Assembly (NCBI GenBank): GCA_017482055.1
Contig: JAFUOH010000011.1
Span: forward strand, 26,133 to 90,132
DNA: 64,000 nucleotides
Direction: 5' to 3'
Origin: Clostridia bacterium
GTDB taxonomy: Bacteria > Bacillota > Clostridia > Oscillospirales > CAG-272
Under the pieces are notes generated by a model. The model made no database searches, was not told the DNA's origin, and was given only the letters and a program-made list of their open reading frames with translations. Position 1 is the stretch's first letter. Each line of letters begins with the position of its first letter. The translations under genes were made by a program, and so were the position numbers. Below, in pieces: positions 8,790 to 18,495 of this stretch.

Positions 8790-9749
8790 ATGAAGCTTTA
8801 TCCACTCAAATTAACTCCCGCTGTCAAGGAGATCATCTGGGGCGGCGACAAATTAAAGACCGCTTACGGTAAGGAAGCCCCATTTGAAAAGCTCGCCGAG
8901 AGCTGGGAGCTGACAGTTCGTCCCGACGGCATGAACATCATCGAAAACGGCGAATATGCGGGCATGACGCTCGGCGAATATGTTGACAAGGCAACCTACG
9001 CTGTCATCGGCGAAGGCTATAACGGCGACCGTTTCCCGTTGCTCATTAAGTTTATCGACGCTCGTGACAAGCTGTCGATACAAGTACATCCTGCCGACGA
9101 ATATTCACTGAAAAACGAAAATGAGTTCGGCAAGACCGAGATGTGGTACATAGTCGAAGCCGACGAGGGTGCGGAGCTTGTTATCGGCACAAAACCCAAC
9201 TACACCGTAGAGGCTTACAACAAAGCGGTTGCGGATAATACTGTCGAAGAACTTTTCACCAAGGTAAAGGTCAAAGCGGGTGAGGTGTATTTTATCCCGG
9301 CAGGCCTGGTTCATGCCATCGGCGCAGGTATCCTCATCTGCGAGATACAGCAAAATTCCAACGTCACCTACCGTGTCTACGACTACGGCAGACTTGGCAA
9401 AGACGGCAAGCCTCGCGAGACCCACGTTGAAAAGGCGCGCGATGTTATCGTAAACTACACCACTGCCGATATCGAAAAAATGCGTTTTGCGGCGGCTTCC
9501 GATCGTACACCGTCACTTCTTGCCGCGTGCGATAAGTTTAAGGTGAACAAGTACTATTTCACTGACCTGACACTCAATGCAGGCAAGGAAAGCTTTGTTT
9601 CACTTACCTTCATCGAGGGCGACGGCGTTATCATAGCCGATGGTATCGAATACACATTCAAGAAGGGCGAAACTTATTATATCCCCGCAGGCATGGGCGA
9701 GTTCACGCTTAAGTCGAGCGGTGCGACGGTCATTGCGGCGGAGATATAA
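8790..9749 (+). CDS. manA: Mannose-6-phosphate isomerase, class I
   Basis: This is a 319-residue zinc-dependent isomerase linking mannose 6-phosphate and fructose 6-phosphate. Metal and substrate motifs of the cupin fold are visible: LSIQVHPADEYS, FGKTEMWYIVEA, IPAGLVHAIGAGILICEIQQ and SNVTYRVYDYGR. Its length matches the short Firmicute form. The ATG follows CGGAGG. It sits alone next to a sugar-importer ATPase gene on the opposite strand. Confidence 0.94.
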   Translation: MKLYPLKLTPAVKEIIWGGDKLKTAYGKEAPFEKLAESWELTVRPDGMNIIENGEYAGMTLGEYVDKATYAVIGEGYNGDRFPLLIKFIDARDKLSIQVHPADEYSLKNENEFGKTEMWYIVEADEGAELVIGTKPNYTVEAYNKAVADNTVEELFTKVKVKAGEVYFIPAGLVHAIGAGILICEIQQNSNVTYRVYDYGRLGKDGKPRETHVEKARDVIVNYTTADIEKMRFAAASDRTPSLLAACDKFKVNKYYFTDLTLNAGKESFVSLTFIEGDGVIIADGIEYTFKKGETYYIPAGMGEFTLKSSGATVIAAEI

Positions 9750-9824
9750 CGCCGAATTTACAATTACTTAACATACACAAGTCGAGCTTGAATTATTATA
9801 AAAATTTGGGAAATATGTAGCCTG

Positions 9825-9860
9825 AAAAAAAGCTGCCCTCCGCTTTCGCGGATGGGCAGC
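9825..9860 (-). terminator. Rho-independent terminator of the MsmX-type gene
   Basis: On the minus strand the stem GCTGCCCATCCGC/GCGGAGGGCAGC is followed by a run of seven T (complement of 9825-9831). It lies about 30 bases beyond the stop codon of the ATPase gene. Confidence 0.85.
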
Positions 9861-9890
9861 GATTCTTTTATAATTATGTGCTCACTAAGA

Positions 9891-11006
9891 TTAGTGAAGG
9901 ATGCACTTCTCGGTGTCTTTATCAAAGATATGGAGTCTGGAGATATCGAGAGCAACCTTGATGGAGTCGCCTGCTCTTGCGCTGGAACGAGAGGAAACGC
10001 GAGCGGTAAGGCTCTGCTCCTCGTCTGCAGCGAGGTACAGGAAGATCTCGTTACCCATAAGCTCGGTAACGTCAACGTTGCAGGTGATAACGCTCTCAGC
10101 CATGCTGGAGAGATACATGGGCTCGTCGTGGATACACTCGGGACGCAGACCTGCGATAACTTCCTTACCGATGTAATCCTTGAGATCCTCATTGTTAGCC
10201 TTATCTGCGGGAAGCTTGATGGAGTTGCCTGCGAACTCGATGTTAACGCCGTCGCCTGCCTTAACAAGCTTTGCGTTGATGAAGTTCATCTGAGGAGTTC
10301 CAATGAAGCCTGCAACGAAGATGTTGCAAGGATAATCGTAAAGGTTCTGAGGAGTATCTACCTGCTGGATAAGACCGTCCTTCATAACAACGATACGGCT
10401 CGCCATGGTCATAGCCTCGACCTGGTCATGGGTAACGTAGATAAAGGTGGTACCGAGTCTCTTGTGGAGCTTGGTAAGCTCGGTTCTCATGGCAGCACGG
10501 AGCTTCGCGTCGAGGTTGGACAGCGGCTCGTCGAGAAGGAATACCTTAGGATCGCGGACGATCGCACGACCGAGCGCAACACGCTGCTTCTGACCACCGG
10601 ACAGAGCCTTCGGCTTTCTGTCGAGAAGGTGGGTAATGTCGAGGATACGAGCTGCTTCCTCAACCTTTCTCTTGATCTCTTCCTTGGGGGTCTTGCGGAG
10701 CTTAAGACCGAATGCCATGTTATCAAACACGGACATGTGCGGATACAGAGCGTAGTTCTGGAACACCATCGCGATATCTCTGTCCTTCGGAGCTACGTCG
10801 TTAACGAGCTTGTCGCCGATGAAAAGCTCGCCCTCGGTGATCTCTTCAAGACCTGCGATCATACGAAGGGTGGTGGACTTACCGCAACCGGAAGGTCCGA
10901 CGAAAATAATGAATTCCTTGTCCTTGATTTCAAGGCAGAAGTCGGATACAGCGGTAACGCCGCCCGGATACTTCTTGTAAATGTGCTTCAGGGAAAGACT
11001 TGCCAT
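9891..11006 (-). CDS. Carbohydrate ABC transporter ATP-binding protein (MsmX/UgpC type)
   Basis: This 371-residue ATPase energises sugar importers. Walker A is GPSGCGKST (about residue 37), the signature LSGGQKQR, Walker B FLLDEPLSNLD, and a switch His lies in YVTHDQVEAM. A C-terminal TOBE/OB-fold region (residues ~240-371) is present, as in MalK/MsmX. No permease or binding protein lies beside it, which fits a shared ATPase serving several importers, as MsmX does in B. subtilis. The solute-binding lipoprotein at 14 kb could be a partner. Confidence 0.92.
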   Translation of the reverse strand: MASLSLKHIYKKYPGGVTAVSDFCLEIKDKEFIIFVGPSGCGKSTTLRMIAGLEEITEGELFIGDKLVNDVAPKDRDIAMVFQNYALYPHMSVFDNMAFGLKLRKTPKEEIKRKVEEAARILDITHLLDRKPKALSGGQKQRVALGRAIVRDPKVFLLDEPLSNLDAKLRAAMRTELTKLHKRLGTTFIYVTHDQVEAMTMASRIVVMKDGLIQQVDTPQNLYDYPCNIFVAGFIGTPQMNFINAKLVKAGDGVNIEFAGNSIKLPADKANNEDLKDYIGKEVIAGLRPECIHDEPMYLSSMAESVITCNVDVTELMGNEIFLYLAADEEQSLTARVSSRSSARAGDSIKVALDISRLHIFDKDTEKCILH

Positions 11007-11310
11007 TTTTAATTTCCTCCTAAGTATTTATAGAACGGCACCTGTGGTGTCGATTTCAATGCAGTCTACTTCAACGTATAATATTGTACCAAATTTGAGT
11101 CTAAATTGGAAGAGCCCTTTTTCCCAAATTTTCATAGTATTATTTGTAGCAGATGCACAATCAAATGCCGTTATTTATTAATTTTCGGCAACATGGATTT
11201 AATTTAATTTTAATTTATTAAATTCCTATATCCTCCAAGCAGTCCGACAAGCGGCGCCGAAGGTCGAAATTTTCGTCACCTTTGATAAAAATGCACAACG
11301 CTTTGCCGGC
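11007..11310. other. AT-rich intergenic region with a weak promoter
   Basis: This 304-bp gap holds no convincing reading frame. On the minus strand TTCCAA (complement of 11106-11111) and TACAAT (complement of 11083-11088) are 17 bp apart and could drive the ATPase gene. An AT-only stretch lies near 11195-11225. Nothing else is evident. Confidence 0.4.
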
Positions 11311-12219
11311 TTACCCACGAGGAACCATTGAAATAATGTTGATATCTCCGGCCGCAATATCGACATCAATAATATTCTCGGTCGGAACATCGTTATTTTC
11401 AAGATATCCGCCGTGATCTACTCCGTCAACTGTGATCTTTCCGACATTTGAAAAGAGCGACAGATTCGTAAGCCCGAGAATACCGTAACAGTTATAATTA
11501 AAATCGCCTGCCGTAAGACTCGCATCGACTTTACCGAACTGTGCCGTAGCATCGAGCGAACCGTTTTTTAACTCTGCCGCCAGCTTCGTGATATCACAGT
11601 CGTCAAGCTTCGCATCGCCGTCGGTGATGACCAGATTCAGCGCCGAGGTCGTGCTTACGTTTTCTGCTGCAAAATCGCCTGTACCGATGGTCACATTATA
11701 GTCGGTGGCTGTATCGCAGTCCTCAATGATCACATTTCCCGTTTCCGCCGTGCAGTCCACGATCTTAACGGGATTTGCGTCGCACAGATAAATATTGACG
11801 ATTTTCGGAAGTCCGCCAAGGTTATAATAGTTTACAAAGCCGCGAAGTCCTTTAAAGCTCATCGCCAGACTCGCGATATTTGCCGGGCTTGAAAGATCGG
11901 TATTATTGTTCACCGTAAGTATACGGTTGGTGCTTGAAAACTCATACATTCCCTCGGAAAAATTGACAAGCTCGATGTACGGCTTTTCCGCTCCTCCGAT
12001 GATGTTGATATCGGCTTCCTTTACATTAACGGTTATCCTGCCGATGCTGTCCTGACTGTAGTCGTATGTATATACATATCCCGAACCGTCCTCGGAAGCT
12101 TCGTCTGTCAAAACAATTCCCTCGGATGCGGCAAGCTGCTTTGCAACGCCTACTGTGGCAAAGCCTCCAATCACAAGCAATACGGACACAATTAAAAATA
12201 TGATCGAGGTCGGTTTCAC
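11311..12219 (-). CDS. DUF4097-like membrane-anchored beta-helix protein
   Basis: This 302-residue protein has one N-terminal membrane segment (SIIFLIVSVLLVIGGFATVGV) and an extracytoplasmic part rich in short beta repeats (ITVNVKEADINIIGG, GNVIIEDCDTATDYNV, ENIIDVDIAAGDINII), the pattern of the DUF4097 putative-adhesin family. The start chosen is the GTG at 12219, which overlaps the preceding stop codon as GTGA and has AAAGGAG 11 bases upstream; another GTG four codons earlier has no proper spacing. It is translationally coupled to the DUF1700-like gene, the usual arrangement for this pair. Confidence 0.72.
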   Translation of the reverse strand: MKPTSIIFLIVSVLLVIGGFATVGVAKQLAASEGIVLTDEASEDGSGYVYTYDYSQDSIGRITVNVKEADINIIGGAEKPYIELVNFSEGMYEFSSTNRILTVNNNTDLSSPANIASLAMSFKGLRGFVNYYNLGGLPKIVNIYLCDANPVKIVDCTAETGNVIIEDCDTATDYNVTIGTGDFAAENVSTTSALNLVITDGDAKLDDCDITKLAAELKNGSLDATAQFGKVDASLTAGDFNYNCYGILGLTNLSLFSNVGKITVDGVDHGGYLENNDVPTENIIDVDIAAGDINIISMVPRG

Positions 12220-13097
12220 AGCTTGACACACTCCTTTCTTAAGAAATTAAACAAATACTTGAGCTGTTTAAGAACAAACAGGAACAGCTTCCATAAAAGC
12301 CTCATAAGAAGCGGCACGAGTCTCACGGCAAAGTTATAGACAAGGATACCCGCAAACATGACCGCCCCTGCGACAATAACTCCGAGACCGATCTCATAAA
12401 GTCCCACAGGCACCGAGGTAAATAACTGTATGATACCGTATACGATTCCGACAAGCGAGACTGCAGCACCGCCTGCTACAAGCGCCACAAGCGCCGCCAC
12501 CGCGACCACAACGACCGCTGCCAGTCCGACCCACACCGCCGCAAAAGCGCCGACGATAAAAACAAACAGCGGAAGCGTGATGGGCAGACTGATTCCGAAT
12601 AGTATCCAGAACATCTTACTGTTCTGCACAGGCTCCTCTGCAGTATAGTCGGGAAGGCGTGTGGGTTCATCGGTAAATTCCACCGCATCCTGCATGTCTA
12701 GGGACGCCAGCTCCTCTGCGGGAATAAGCGCCTCATCTGACACAAGCTCAGCAGGCTCATATTCATCAGCCATACCTGCGATTTCGGTAATATCGGTGGT
12801 AACCGTGGGCTCCGCATCTATTTCCGGCTCCGTATCCTGCGCGCGAACCGTATCAACGGTCATGGTGCGCTCGGCGAGGCGGTTGATCTCATCATAGCGG
12901 TCAGAAACCTGCGCTGCGATATTGTCGGCGATAGCTTCTATATCCTCAAGCGCGCCTTGAGTCTGCGGGGATTCACTTACCATTCGATCATAGAAGCGGT
13001 CAAATCGCTCAATGTACGGTCGGATATCGGTATCCGATATATTCCGCTCATAAAGCGCCGCGGTCAGTTTGTCAAGAAAACTCTGTTTATCTGTCAT
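12216..13097 (-). CDS. DUF1700/HAAS-type membrane protein
   Basis: The N-terminal ~65 residues (FLDKLTAALYERNISDTDIR, then YIERFDRFYDRMVSES) resemble the helical HAAS/DUF1700 domain. An acidic low-complexity linker of about 60 residues follows. Then come several strongly hydrophobic segments (FGISLPITLPLFVFIVGAFA; LGVIVAGAVMFAGILVYNFA) and a basic tail. The downstream gene is a DUF4097-like protein. Such pairs often follow a PadR-type regulator; none is present here. The function is unknown and probably at the envelope. Confidence 0.72.
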   Translation of the reverse strand: MTDKQSFLDKLTAALYERNISDTDIRPYIERFDRFYDRMVSESPQTQGALEDIEAIADNIAAQVSDRYDEINRLAERTMTVDTVRAQDTEPEIDAEPTVTTDITEIAGMADEYEPAELVSDEALIPAEELASLDMQDAVEFTDEPTRLPDYTAEEPVQNSKMFWILFGISLPITLPLFVFIVGAFAAVWVGLAAVVVVAVAALVALVAGGAAVSLVGIVYGIIQLFTSVPVGLYEIGLGVIVAGAVMFAGILVYNFAVRLVPLLMRLLWKLFLFVLKQLKYLFNFLRKECVKL

Positions 13098-13286
13098 CGG
13101 TTATTATCATCCTCCATTATTTAAATTGGGGAAAAACGAGCTTCGCATAAAAAAATCCGTAAAAATTTTGAAAACAGTATATCTTTTATAACAAATCCGT
13201 GGTATAATATTAGATAATGCATACTGTCATGATGTCAAAAATACGGCCACACTACTATTCTACCAAAAAAGGGAGCAAAATGCAAT

Positions 13287-13934
13287 ATGAGAATGCGAAA
13301 AAAAAAGCACGGAGCCGAAAGAATTAACGCATGTTCCGAGTTTCTTATCCAAAATACGACAATTAATACTGATAATGTAAACGAAATCTACGGATGCGAT
13401 ACCGCTCGCCCTCTGTGGCTGGAGATAGGCTGCGGTAAGGGCGCGTTTGTCAGCAAGCTTGCGGAACGAAATCCGGAGGTCAATCTCATAGCGCTGGAGC
13501 GCATAGCCGACGTCGCCATGCTGGCTATGGAGAGATGTAAAGCCGCTGAGCTTCCGAATGTACGTTTTATCATCGGAGACATGGCAAAGCTGTGGGATAT
13601 CTTCGAGGATCACACGGTTGACCGCATCTACTTAAACTTCTCCGATCCGTGGCCCAAGGCGGGACACGCCAAGCGTCGTCTGACACACAGAAACTTTCTT
13701 GCAGAATACCGTCGAATACTTAAGCCCGGCGGAGCGATCTTTTTCAAGACCGACAACCGCGACCTCTTCGACTTCTCCGTTGAAGAATTCCGTGACTGTG
13801 GCTTCCGCCTTGAAAATCTTACATACGATCTTCACGGCAGTGAATGGGCAAAAGACAACATAATGACCGAATACGAGAAGAATTTTTCCGAGAAGGGCTT
13901 CTCCATCAACCGCGTGGAAGCCTTTACGGAGTAA
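13287..13934 (+). CDS. trmB: tRNA (guanine-N7-)-methyltransferase
   Basis: This 215-residue SAM-dependent enzyme methylates G46 of tRNA. Visible motifs are LEIGCGKGAFVSKLAERNPE (SAM binding), LIALERIADVAM, NVRFIIGDM, and the family signature YLNFSDPWPKAGHAKRRLTH. The C-terminal part (FFKTDNRDLFDFS) is complete. The start follows GGGAG. A TGGTATAAT extended -10 lies at 13200-13208. Confidence 0.94.
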   Translation: MRMRKKKHGAERINACSEFLIQNTTINTDNVNEIYGCDTARPLWLEIGCGKGAFVSKLAERNPEVNLIALERIADVAMLAMERCKAAELPNVRFIIGDMAKLWDIFEDHTVDRIYLNFSDPWPKAGHAKRRLTHRNFLAEYRRILKPGGAIFFKTDNRDLFDFSVEEFRDCGFRLENLTYDLHGSEWAKDNIMTEYEKNFSEKGFSINRVEAFTE

Positions 13935-14029
13935 CAAATTTTCTTCATTACATTTTGTTTTGACGCAGCTTTGATCGATTTTGTTCCCGTTTGTTTGGGT
14001 ATTTATTATTTTTTTCGGAGATCTTTCCA

Positions 14030-15532
14030 ATGAATAAAAAGCTTTTACGTTCCGTCGGCATCACCTTACTGCTTTCCCTGACGCTCACCGCCGAGACCTC
14101 ATGCGGACTGATCGTCTTTAACACGGGCGAGGATACATCCGCCGAGCCGATCACAGAGAGTACCGACACGACTGCACCGGATACCACAGTCGCAGAGAAT
14201 ACCACTGTGGCAGATGAGACTACCGCAGCACCCGATCCGTCAGCCGAAGCTCGTGAGCGCCTCAGCGCACTTCCCGATCGCGATCTCAGCTCTACAGCGG
14301 TCATCGTTGCAACGGTTGACGATACAACGATCTGTCCCATTGATTCAGAGAATCCCGTTATTATGGCGCGAGCCGACAGCAAGCGTGCTGTGGAAGAAAA
14401 ATACAACACCACCGTCATCGCAAGCCTCACCGATGCAGCTTCCATGCTGAACGCCGCACGCCAGGCATATAATACCGACATGTATTATGCCGATCTGCTT
14501 GCGATACCGCAGTCCATGCTCGGAGCCTTCTATGCCGAAGGTATTCTTGCCAACCTTTACAGTCTGCCGCACGTTGATTTTGATGCCCCCTATTACGACC
14601 GTGATATAAATTCCGCCGCCGTGGCGGGAAGCGGACTTTACGCCATCTCTGGAGCCGCCAATTTCAATCCCGATTATCTGAACTGTGTGTATTTTAACCG
14701 TTCCATTGTAGAGCAGTTTGTTGGAGAGGATCTTTACGCCCTTGTAAACGACGGCAAATGGACCTGGGACAAGTTCGCCGAATATTCAAAGACCGTTGAT
14801 GCGGTTGACAGCATACACGGTCACGGCTCCACTGCAGTGCTTGAGGATTATATTGATATCGCCGTATCCTCACAGGGACTTTCCTATGTAAATAATACCG
14901 CAAACATGGTTCCGACGGTAAACTATCTTGATAACTCCGCTTTTACTCCCGCGAAAACCATAGTTGACAAGCTTTATTCTCTGCTCTACACCGACAACTC
15001 CTTTGTAAGCTCCTCCGCCGCCGAGCTTCGAGAGCTGTTTCTTACCGATACGCTTATGTTCATGACCGACAGGCTGTATGTTATGGAATGGATCGCCAAC
15101 AGCAGCGTAAATTGGGGGATTCTTCCGCTTCCGAAATATGACGAGTCGCAGGCGGAGTACCTCTCGCCTCTTCCGGATGAGGCGCCGGTGTTCTGCGTAC
15201 TCAAAAATACCGCAAGCTACGAGACCTCGGGGCTTATTCTCGAAGCGCTCAACGCAGCATCCTTTGAGTACGTGACCGATGCCTATATAAACGAGCGTAT
15301 CGACTATATTCTCCGCGACAACGGCTCCATTCACATGCTTGAGACGATATGCGGCAGTGCTACCACCGATTTTGCTCATATGTACGCATCCGGCATGTCA
15401 AACCTTGAAAACGCCACCTACGGCGCAGTGTATAAAGCAGTCACCACACGTTCCACCCTTGACTCGCTTTACAGAGGCTATAAAAATGCTGCCAACCGCA
15501 CATTGGCATCAAAGATCAAGGTGTACGGGTGA
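14030..15532 (+). CDS. Extracellular solute-binding lipoprotein (family 1-like)
   Basis: This 500-residue secreted protein has a signal peptide (KLLRSVGITLLLSLTLTAET) ending at a Cys in ETSCGL, a weak lipobox. A Thr/Ala/Glu-rich linker of about 50 residues follows. The mature domain resembles type-1 sugar-binding proteins: YADLLAIPQSMLGAFYAEGI, LYALVNDGKWTWDKFAEYSK and WGILPLPKYDESQAEYLSPL. The start at 14030 has CGGAG upstream. No permeases are adjacent, so it may be an orphan binding protein using a distant importer. Confidence 0.8.
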   Translation: MNKKLLRSVGITLLLSLTLTAETSCGLIVFNTGEDTSAEPITESTDTTAPDTTVAENTTVADETTAAPDPSAEARERLSALPDRDLSSTAVIVATVDDTTICPIDSENPVIMARADSKRAVEEKYNTTVIASLTDAASMLNAARQAYNTDMYYADLLAIPQSMLGAFYAEGILANLYSLPHVDFDAPYYDRDINSAAVAGSGLYAISGAANFNPDYLNCVYFNRSIVEQFVGEDLYALVNDGKWTWDKFAEYSKTVDAVDSIHGHGSTAVLEDYIDIAVSSQGLSYVNNTANMVPTVNYLDNSAFTPAKTIVDKLYSLLYTDNSFVSSSAAELRELFLTDTLMFMTDRLYVMEWIANSSVNWGILPLPKYDESQAEYLSPLPDEAPVFCVLKNTASYETSGLILEALNAASFEYVTDAYINERIDYILRDNGSIHMLETICGSATTDFAHMYASGMSNLENATYGAVYKAVTTRSTLDSLYRGYKNAANRTLASKIKVYG

Positions 15533-15772
15533 GTTTATATAGAAATTCGACCTGATTATGTCCATTGGTTTATATTTTCGCACACACTTCCGAACATTCG
15601 GCGGTGTGTGCGATATTTTTGTGCGGCGAGAGTTTATAAAATCGCTCACAAGCGTGCCAAAACCTTCAGAAAAGCAACCGATCCTAAATCTGTTTGTGCG
15701 TTTTGTATGTTTATTGTAGTAATCCCGAGCCGAATTTTAACATTTTGCACATCACATCGGCAATTTCTCACC

Positions 15773-15801
15773 TTGACTCAGAAAAAATCTCATGGTATAA
15801 T
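15773..15801 (+). promoter_or_regulatory. Promoter of the oxidoreductase operon
   Basis: TTGACT (15773-15778) and TATAAT (15796-15801) with a 17-bp spacer lie 43 bases before the first start codon. The -10 carries the TGG extension. Confidence 0.8.
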
Positions 15802-15843
15802 TACTGTACCGACTTTATGAAATCAAGAAAGGATACTGCCATT

Positions 15844-16842
15844 ATGAAAGCTATATTCATGTCAAAAAGCAGAAAAAACCTTGAAAATGTCTATACCCCC
15901 GCCACACGCGAAAAGCTTTGTGAAAAGTTTGAGTTTTTCGAACCGTTATGCGACCTTGCCGAGCTGGATGCCCGTGCCAACGAGCTGTGTGAGGTCGAGG
16001 TGATATTCTCCACCTGGGGAATGTTCTCCCTCACAAGTGAACAGATCGCAAAGTATCTGCCAAAGCTAAAGTCCGTTTACTATGGCGCGGGCACGGTGCA
16101 GGCATTCGCCCGTCCCTTTATCGAAGCAGGCATTGCTGTGCATAGTGCATGGGCGGCAAACGCCGTTCCCGTGGCAGAGTTTACCGTAGCACAGATAATT
16201 CTTGCAAACAAAGGTTACTTTCAGCGATTCCATCGTCCGTCAAACGGAACATGGATAAATCGCACCGCTGTAATTCCATGTCCCGGAAATTACAATAACA
16301 AGATCGGTCTCATCGGTATCGGAATGATCGGCTCGCTTGTGGCAAAAATGCTGCAGTCCTACAAATTCGAGGTACTGGCATTCGACCCGTTTCTGTCAGC
16401 CGAGCGTGCAAAGGAGCTTAATGTTGAGATCACCTCTCTGGAGCGCATCTTCTCGGAGTGTACAGTCATCTCAAATCATCTTGCCAACAATCCACAGACC
16501 GTCGGAATGCTTAACGGCAAGCTGTTCGATCTGATGCAGAAGAATGCGGTATTCATCAATACCGGCAGAGGCGCACAGGTAGTGGAAGACGATCTCATCG
16601 CCGCCATGATCGCCGAGCCTCAGCGAGTGGCACTCCTTGATGTTACCCTTCCCGAACCGCCGGAGCCCGACAGCAAGCTCTATACCCTTGACAATGTAAT
16701 CCTCTCTCCTCACATTGCAGGCTCGCTCGGGAACGAGGTCTCGCGCATGGGCGAATACATGTGCGAGGAATGCCTCCGAGTGATGGATGGCGATGCTCCC
16801 AAGTGGCAAGTATCGCTGAAAATGCTCGAAACCATGGCGTGA
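15844..16842 (+). CDS. D-isomer-specific 2-hydroxyacid dehydrogenase
   Basis: This is a 332-residue NAD(P)-dependent dehydrogenase. The Rossmann motif GLIGIGMIGSLVAKML lies near residue 155. Also visible are AVFINTGRGAQVVEDDLIAA (catalytic Arg neighbourhood) and LSPHIAGS with the catalytic His. The ATG at 15844 follows AAAGGA; the frame is open further upstream but would overlap the promoter. It opens a run of four oxidoreductase genes. The substrate, probably a small 2-keto or 2-hydroxy acid, cannot be told from sequence. Confidence 0.9.
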   Translation: MKAIFMSKSRKNLENVYTPATREKLCEKFEFFEPLCDLAELDARANELCEVEVIFSTWGMFSLTSEQIAKYLPKLKSVYYGAGTVQAFARPFIEAGIAVHSAWAANAVPVAEFTVAQIILANKGYFQRFHRPSNGTWINRTAVIPCPGNYNNKIGLIGIGMIGSLVAKMLQSYKFEVLAFDPFLSAERAKELNVEITSLERIFSECTVISNHLANNPQTVGMLNGKLFDLMQKNAVFINTGRGAQVVEDDLIAAMIAEPQRVALLDVTLPEPPEPDSKLYTLDNVILSPHIAGSLGNEVSRMGEYMCEECLRVMDGDAPKWQVSLKMLETMA

Positions 16843-16887
16843 TGCCGCTATCTGAGTCCACAATATTATCAATAAGGAGTATAATAT

Positions 16888-18201
16888 ATGCCGTTTGAGT
16901 TTAAATATCAGTCGCTTGACGACGTTAAAGCCGATGCGGCGGTGCTGGGGCTGGACCTGCCTTTTTCCGCGGATCTTTCCTGCCTTGCAAAGCCGATATG
17001 CGTTAAGGGTGATAATATCACTTTAAAAAATGCGGTCGCCATTCATCCCATGGAGGGCTTCGACAGCACCCCGAACGGTGCGCCGAGTGAGCTCACCCGC
17101 CGCCGCTATTTGAGATTCGCAAACAGTGATGCCGGGCTTTATTGGTTCGAAGCCGTGGCGATCTCTCATGAGTCCCGCTCCAATGCCCGTCAGCTTTGGA
17201 TAAACCGCGATAACGTTGATGAATACAAAAAGCTCGTGGACGAGCTTCATAGGATAACGGATGGTGCACCTGTTATTTGTCAGCTCACCCATTCAGGGCG
17301 TTTTTCACGTCCTGAGAATCTTCCCGCACCAATAATCGCTTATCATAATCCCATATTAAATCGCCCGTTTAATATTCCCGCCGAACACAAGGTCGTGACG
17401 GATGAATATCTCGACACGCTTGTACCTCAGTATGTGGAAGCCGCCAAGCTCGCATATGAGGCGGGCTTTGACGGTGTGGACATCAAGGCTTGTCACCGTT
17501 ATCTTTTAAGCGAACTGCTGTCCGCGTTTACACGCGAGGGCAAGTATGGCGGCAGCTTCGAAAACCGAACACGTCTTTACCGCGACATTATTGCCGCTGT
17601 GAAAGCAGAGCTTGGAAACAAGCTCATCGTGGCTACACGCCTCGGTGTACATGATGCCATCGGTTACCCATACGGCTTCTGTGATGACCGTGAAAAGCCC
17701 GAAAATTTCGCCCCCGACGAAGCGATACGCTTGATCGACGACATTCACAAGCTTGGCGTAAATCTCATCAACATAACCATGGGCACGCCCTATTTTAACC
17801 CACATGTAAACCGTCCCTACTGCAAGGGCGGTTACGAGCCTCCGGAGCACCCGCTTGTGGGAGTTGCACGCATGCTTGACGGTGCGGCACTGCTTACAAA
17901 GGAATTTCCCGACATCACCTTCATAGGTACGGGCTACACCTTTCTGCGACAGTTTGCGCCTTACCTTGCGGCAGGAGCCGTCGGAAGCGGCATGATCTCC
18001 GCCGCAGGCTTCGGACGTATGGCGTTCGCCTATGACGGATTCGCTAAAGATCTTATGGCAGGTGAAATGAAGCCTAACAAATGCTGTGTTACCTGCGGCA
18101 AGTGTACCGAGCTCATGCGTGCCTACACCACAACAGGCTGCCCTGTACGCGACAGCGAGGTATACGCGCCCATCTACAAAGCCGCGTGCGCGAATAAGTG
18201 A
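16888..18201 (+). CDS. Old Yellow Enzyme-type NADH:flavin oxidoreductase
   Basis: This 437-residue FMN-binding TIM barrel shows the OYE order: AVAIHPMEGFDS near residue 50, QLTHSGRFSRPE, GFDGVDIKACHRYLLSELLS with the substrate-binding Cys/His in place of the usual His-Asn pair, RTRLYRDIIAAVKAELG, and GAVGSGMISAAGFGRMAFA. The C-terminus has a cysteine cluster (CCVTCGKCTELMR, then GCP), similar to iron-sulfur-binding members such as dienoyl-CoA reductase. No separate FAD/NAD domain follows. Confidence 0.88.
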   Translation: MPFEFKYQSLDDVKADAAVLGLDLPFSADLSCLAKPICVKGDNITLKNAVAIHPMEGFDSTPNGAPSELTRRRYLRFANSDAGLYWFEAVAISHESRSNARQLWINRDNVDEYKKLVDELHRITDGAPVICQLTHSGRFSRPENLPAPIIAYHNPILNRPFNIPAEHKVVTDEYLDTLVPQYVEAAKLAYEAGFDGVDIKACHRYLLSELLSAFTREGKYGGSFENRTRLYRDIIAAVKAELGNKLIVATRLGVHDAIGYPYGFCDDREKPENFAPDEAIRLIDDIHKLGVNLINITMGTPYFNPHVNRPYCKGGYEPPEHPLVGVARMLDGAALLTKEFPDITFIGTGYTFLRQFAPYLAAGAVGSGMISAAGFGRMAFAYDGFAKDLMAGEMKPNKCCVTCGKCTELMRAYTTTGCPVRDSEVYAPIYKAACANK

Positions 18202-18206
18202 AGCGA

Positions 18207-18461
18207 TAAATAATCGTTTATCGTCCCATTGTAGAGGTGCCGGTAGCCGAGCCAAGGGGGGGAGTGCAGCAGTTGCAAAGCAACTGCATAGAGTTCGCCA
18301 AAGGCGAACTCCGAAGCAGGTCGGCTTTGCCGACCTGCTGGGGAACCCTTCGGATCGGCGTTTGAGAGCAGATGGTTCCCCCCCTCTGCCCGCGCCGCCC
18401 GGAGGGCGACACGGAACGCGGGGTGTGGGGCAGCCGCCCCACGCATATAAACGATAATTTA
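18207..18461. repeat. Interspersed palindromic repeat, copy 2, enlarged by three hairpins
   Basis: This 255-bp copy has ends TAAATAATCGTTTA and TAAACGATAATTTA and shares its right half with the copies at 3701 and 31234. Its left half carries three extra perfect palindromes: GCAGTTGC-aaa-GCAACTGC (18269-18287), GAGTTCGCC-aaa-GGCGAACTC (18291-18311) and GCAGGTCGGC-ttt-GCCGACCTGC (18316-18338). It separates the OYE gene from the SDR gene and could terminate or attenuate transcription between them. There is no coding sequence. Confidence 0.8.
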
Positions 18462-18495
18462 CCGAATCAATATTGTATACAAGGAGAATAAAGCT

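Noticed and set aside
9852-11012. Long plus-strand open frame opposite the MsmX-type gene
   Set aside because: It is the mirror of a well-conserved ATPase gene; its translation has no family features and no ribosome site.
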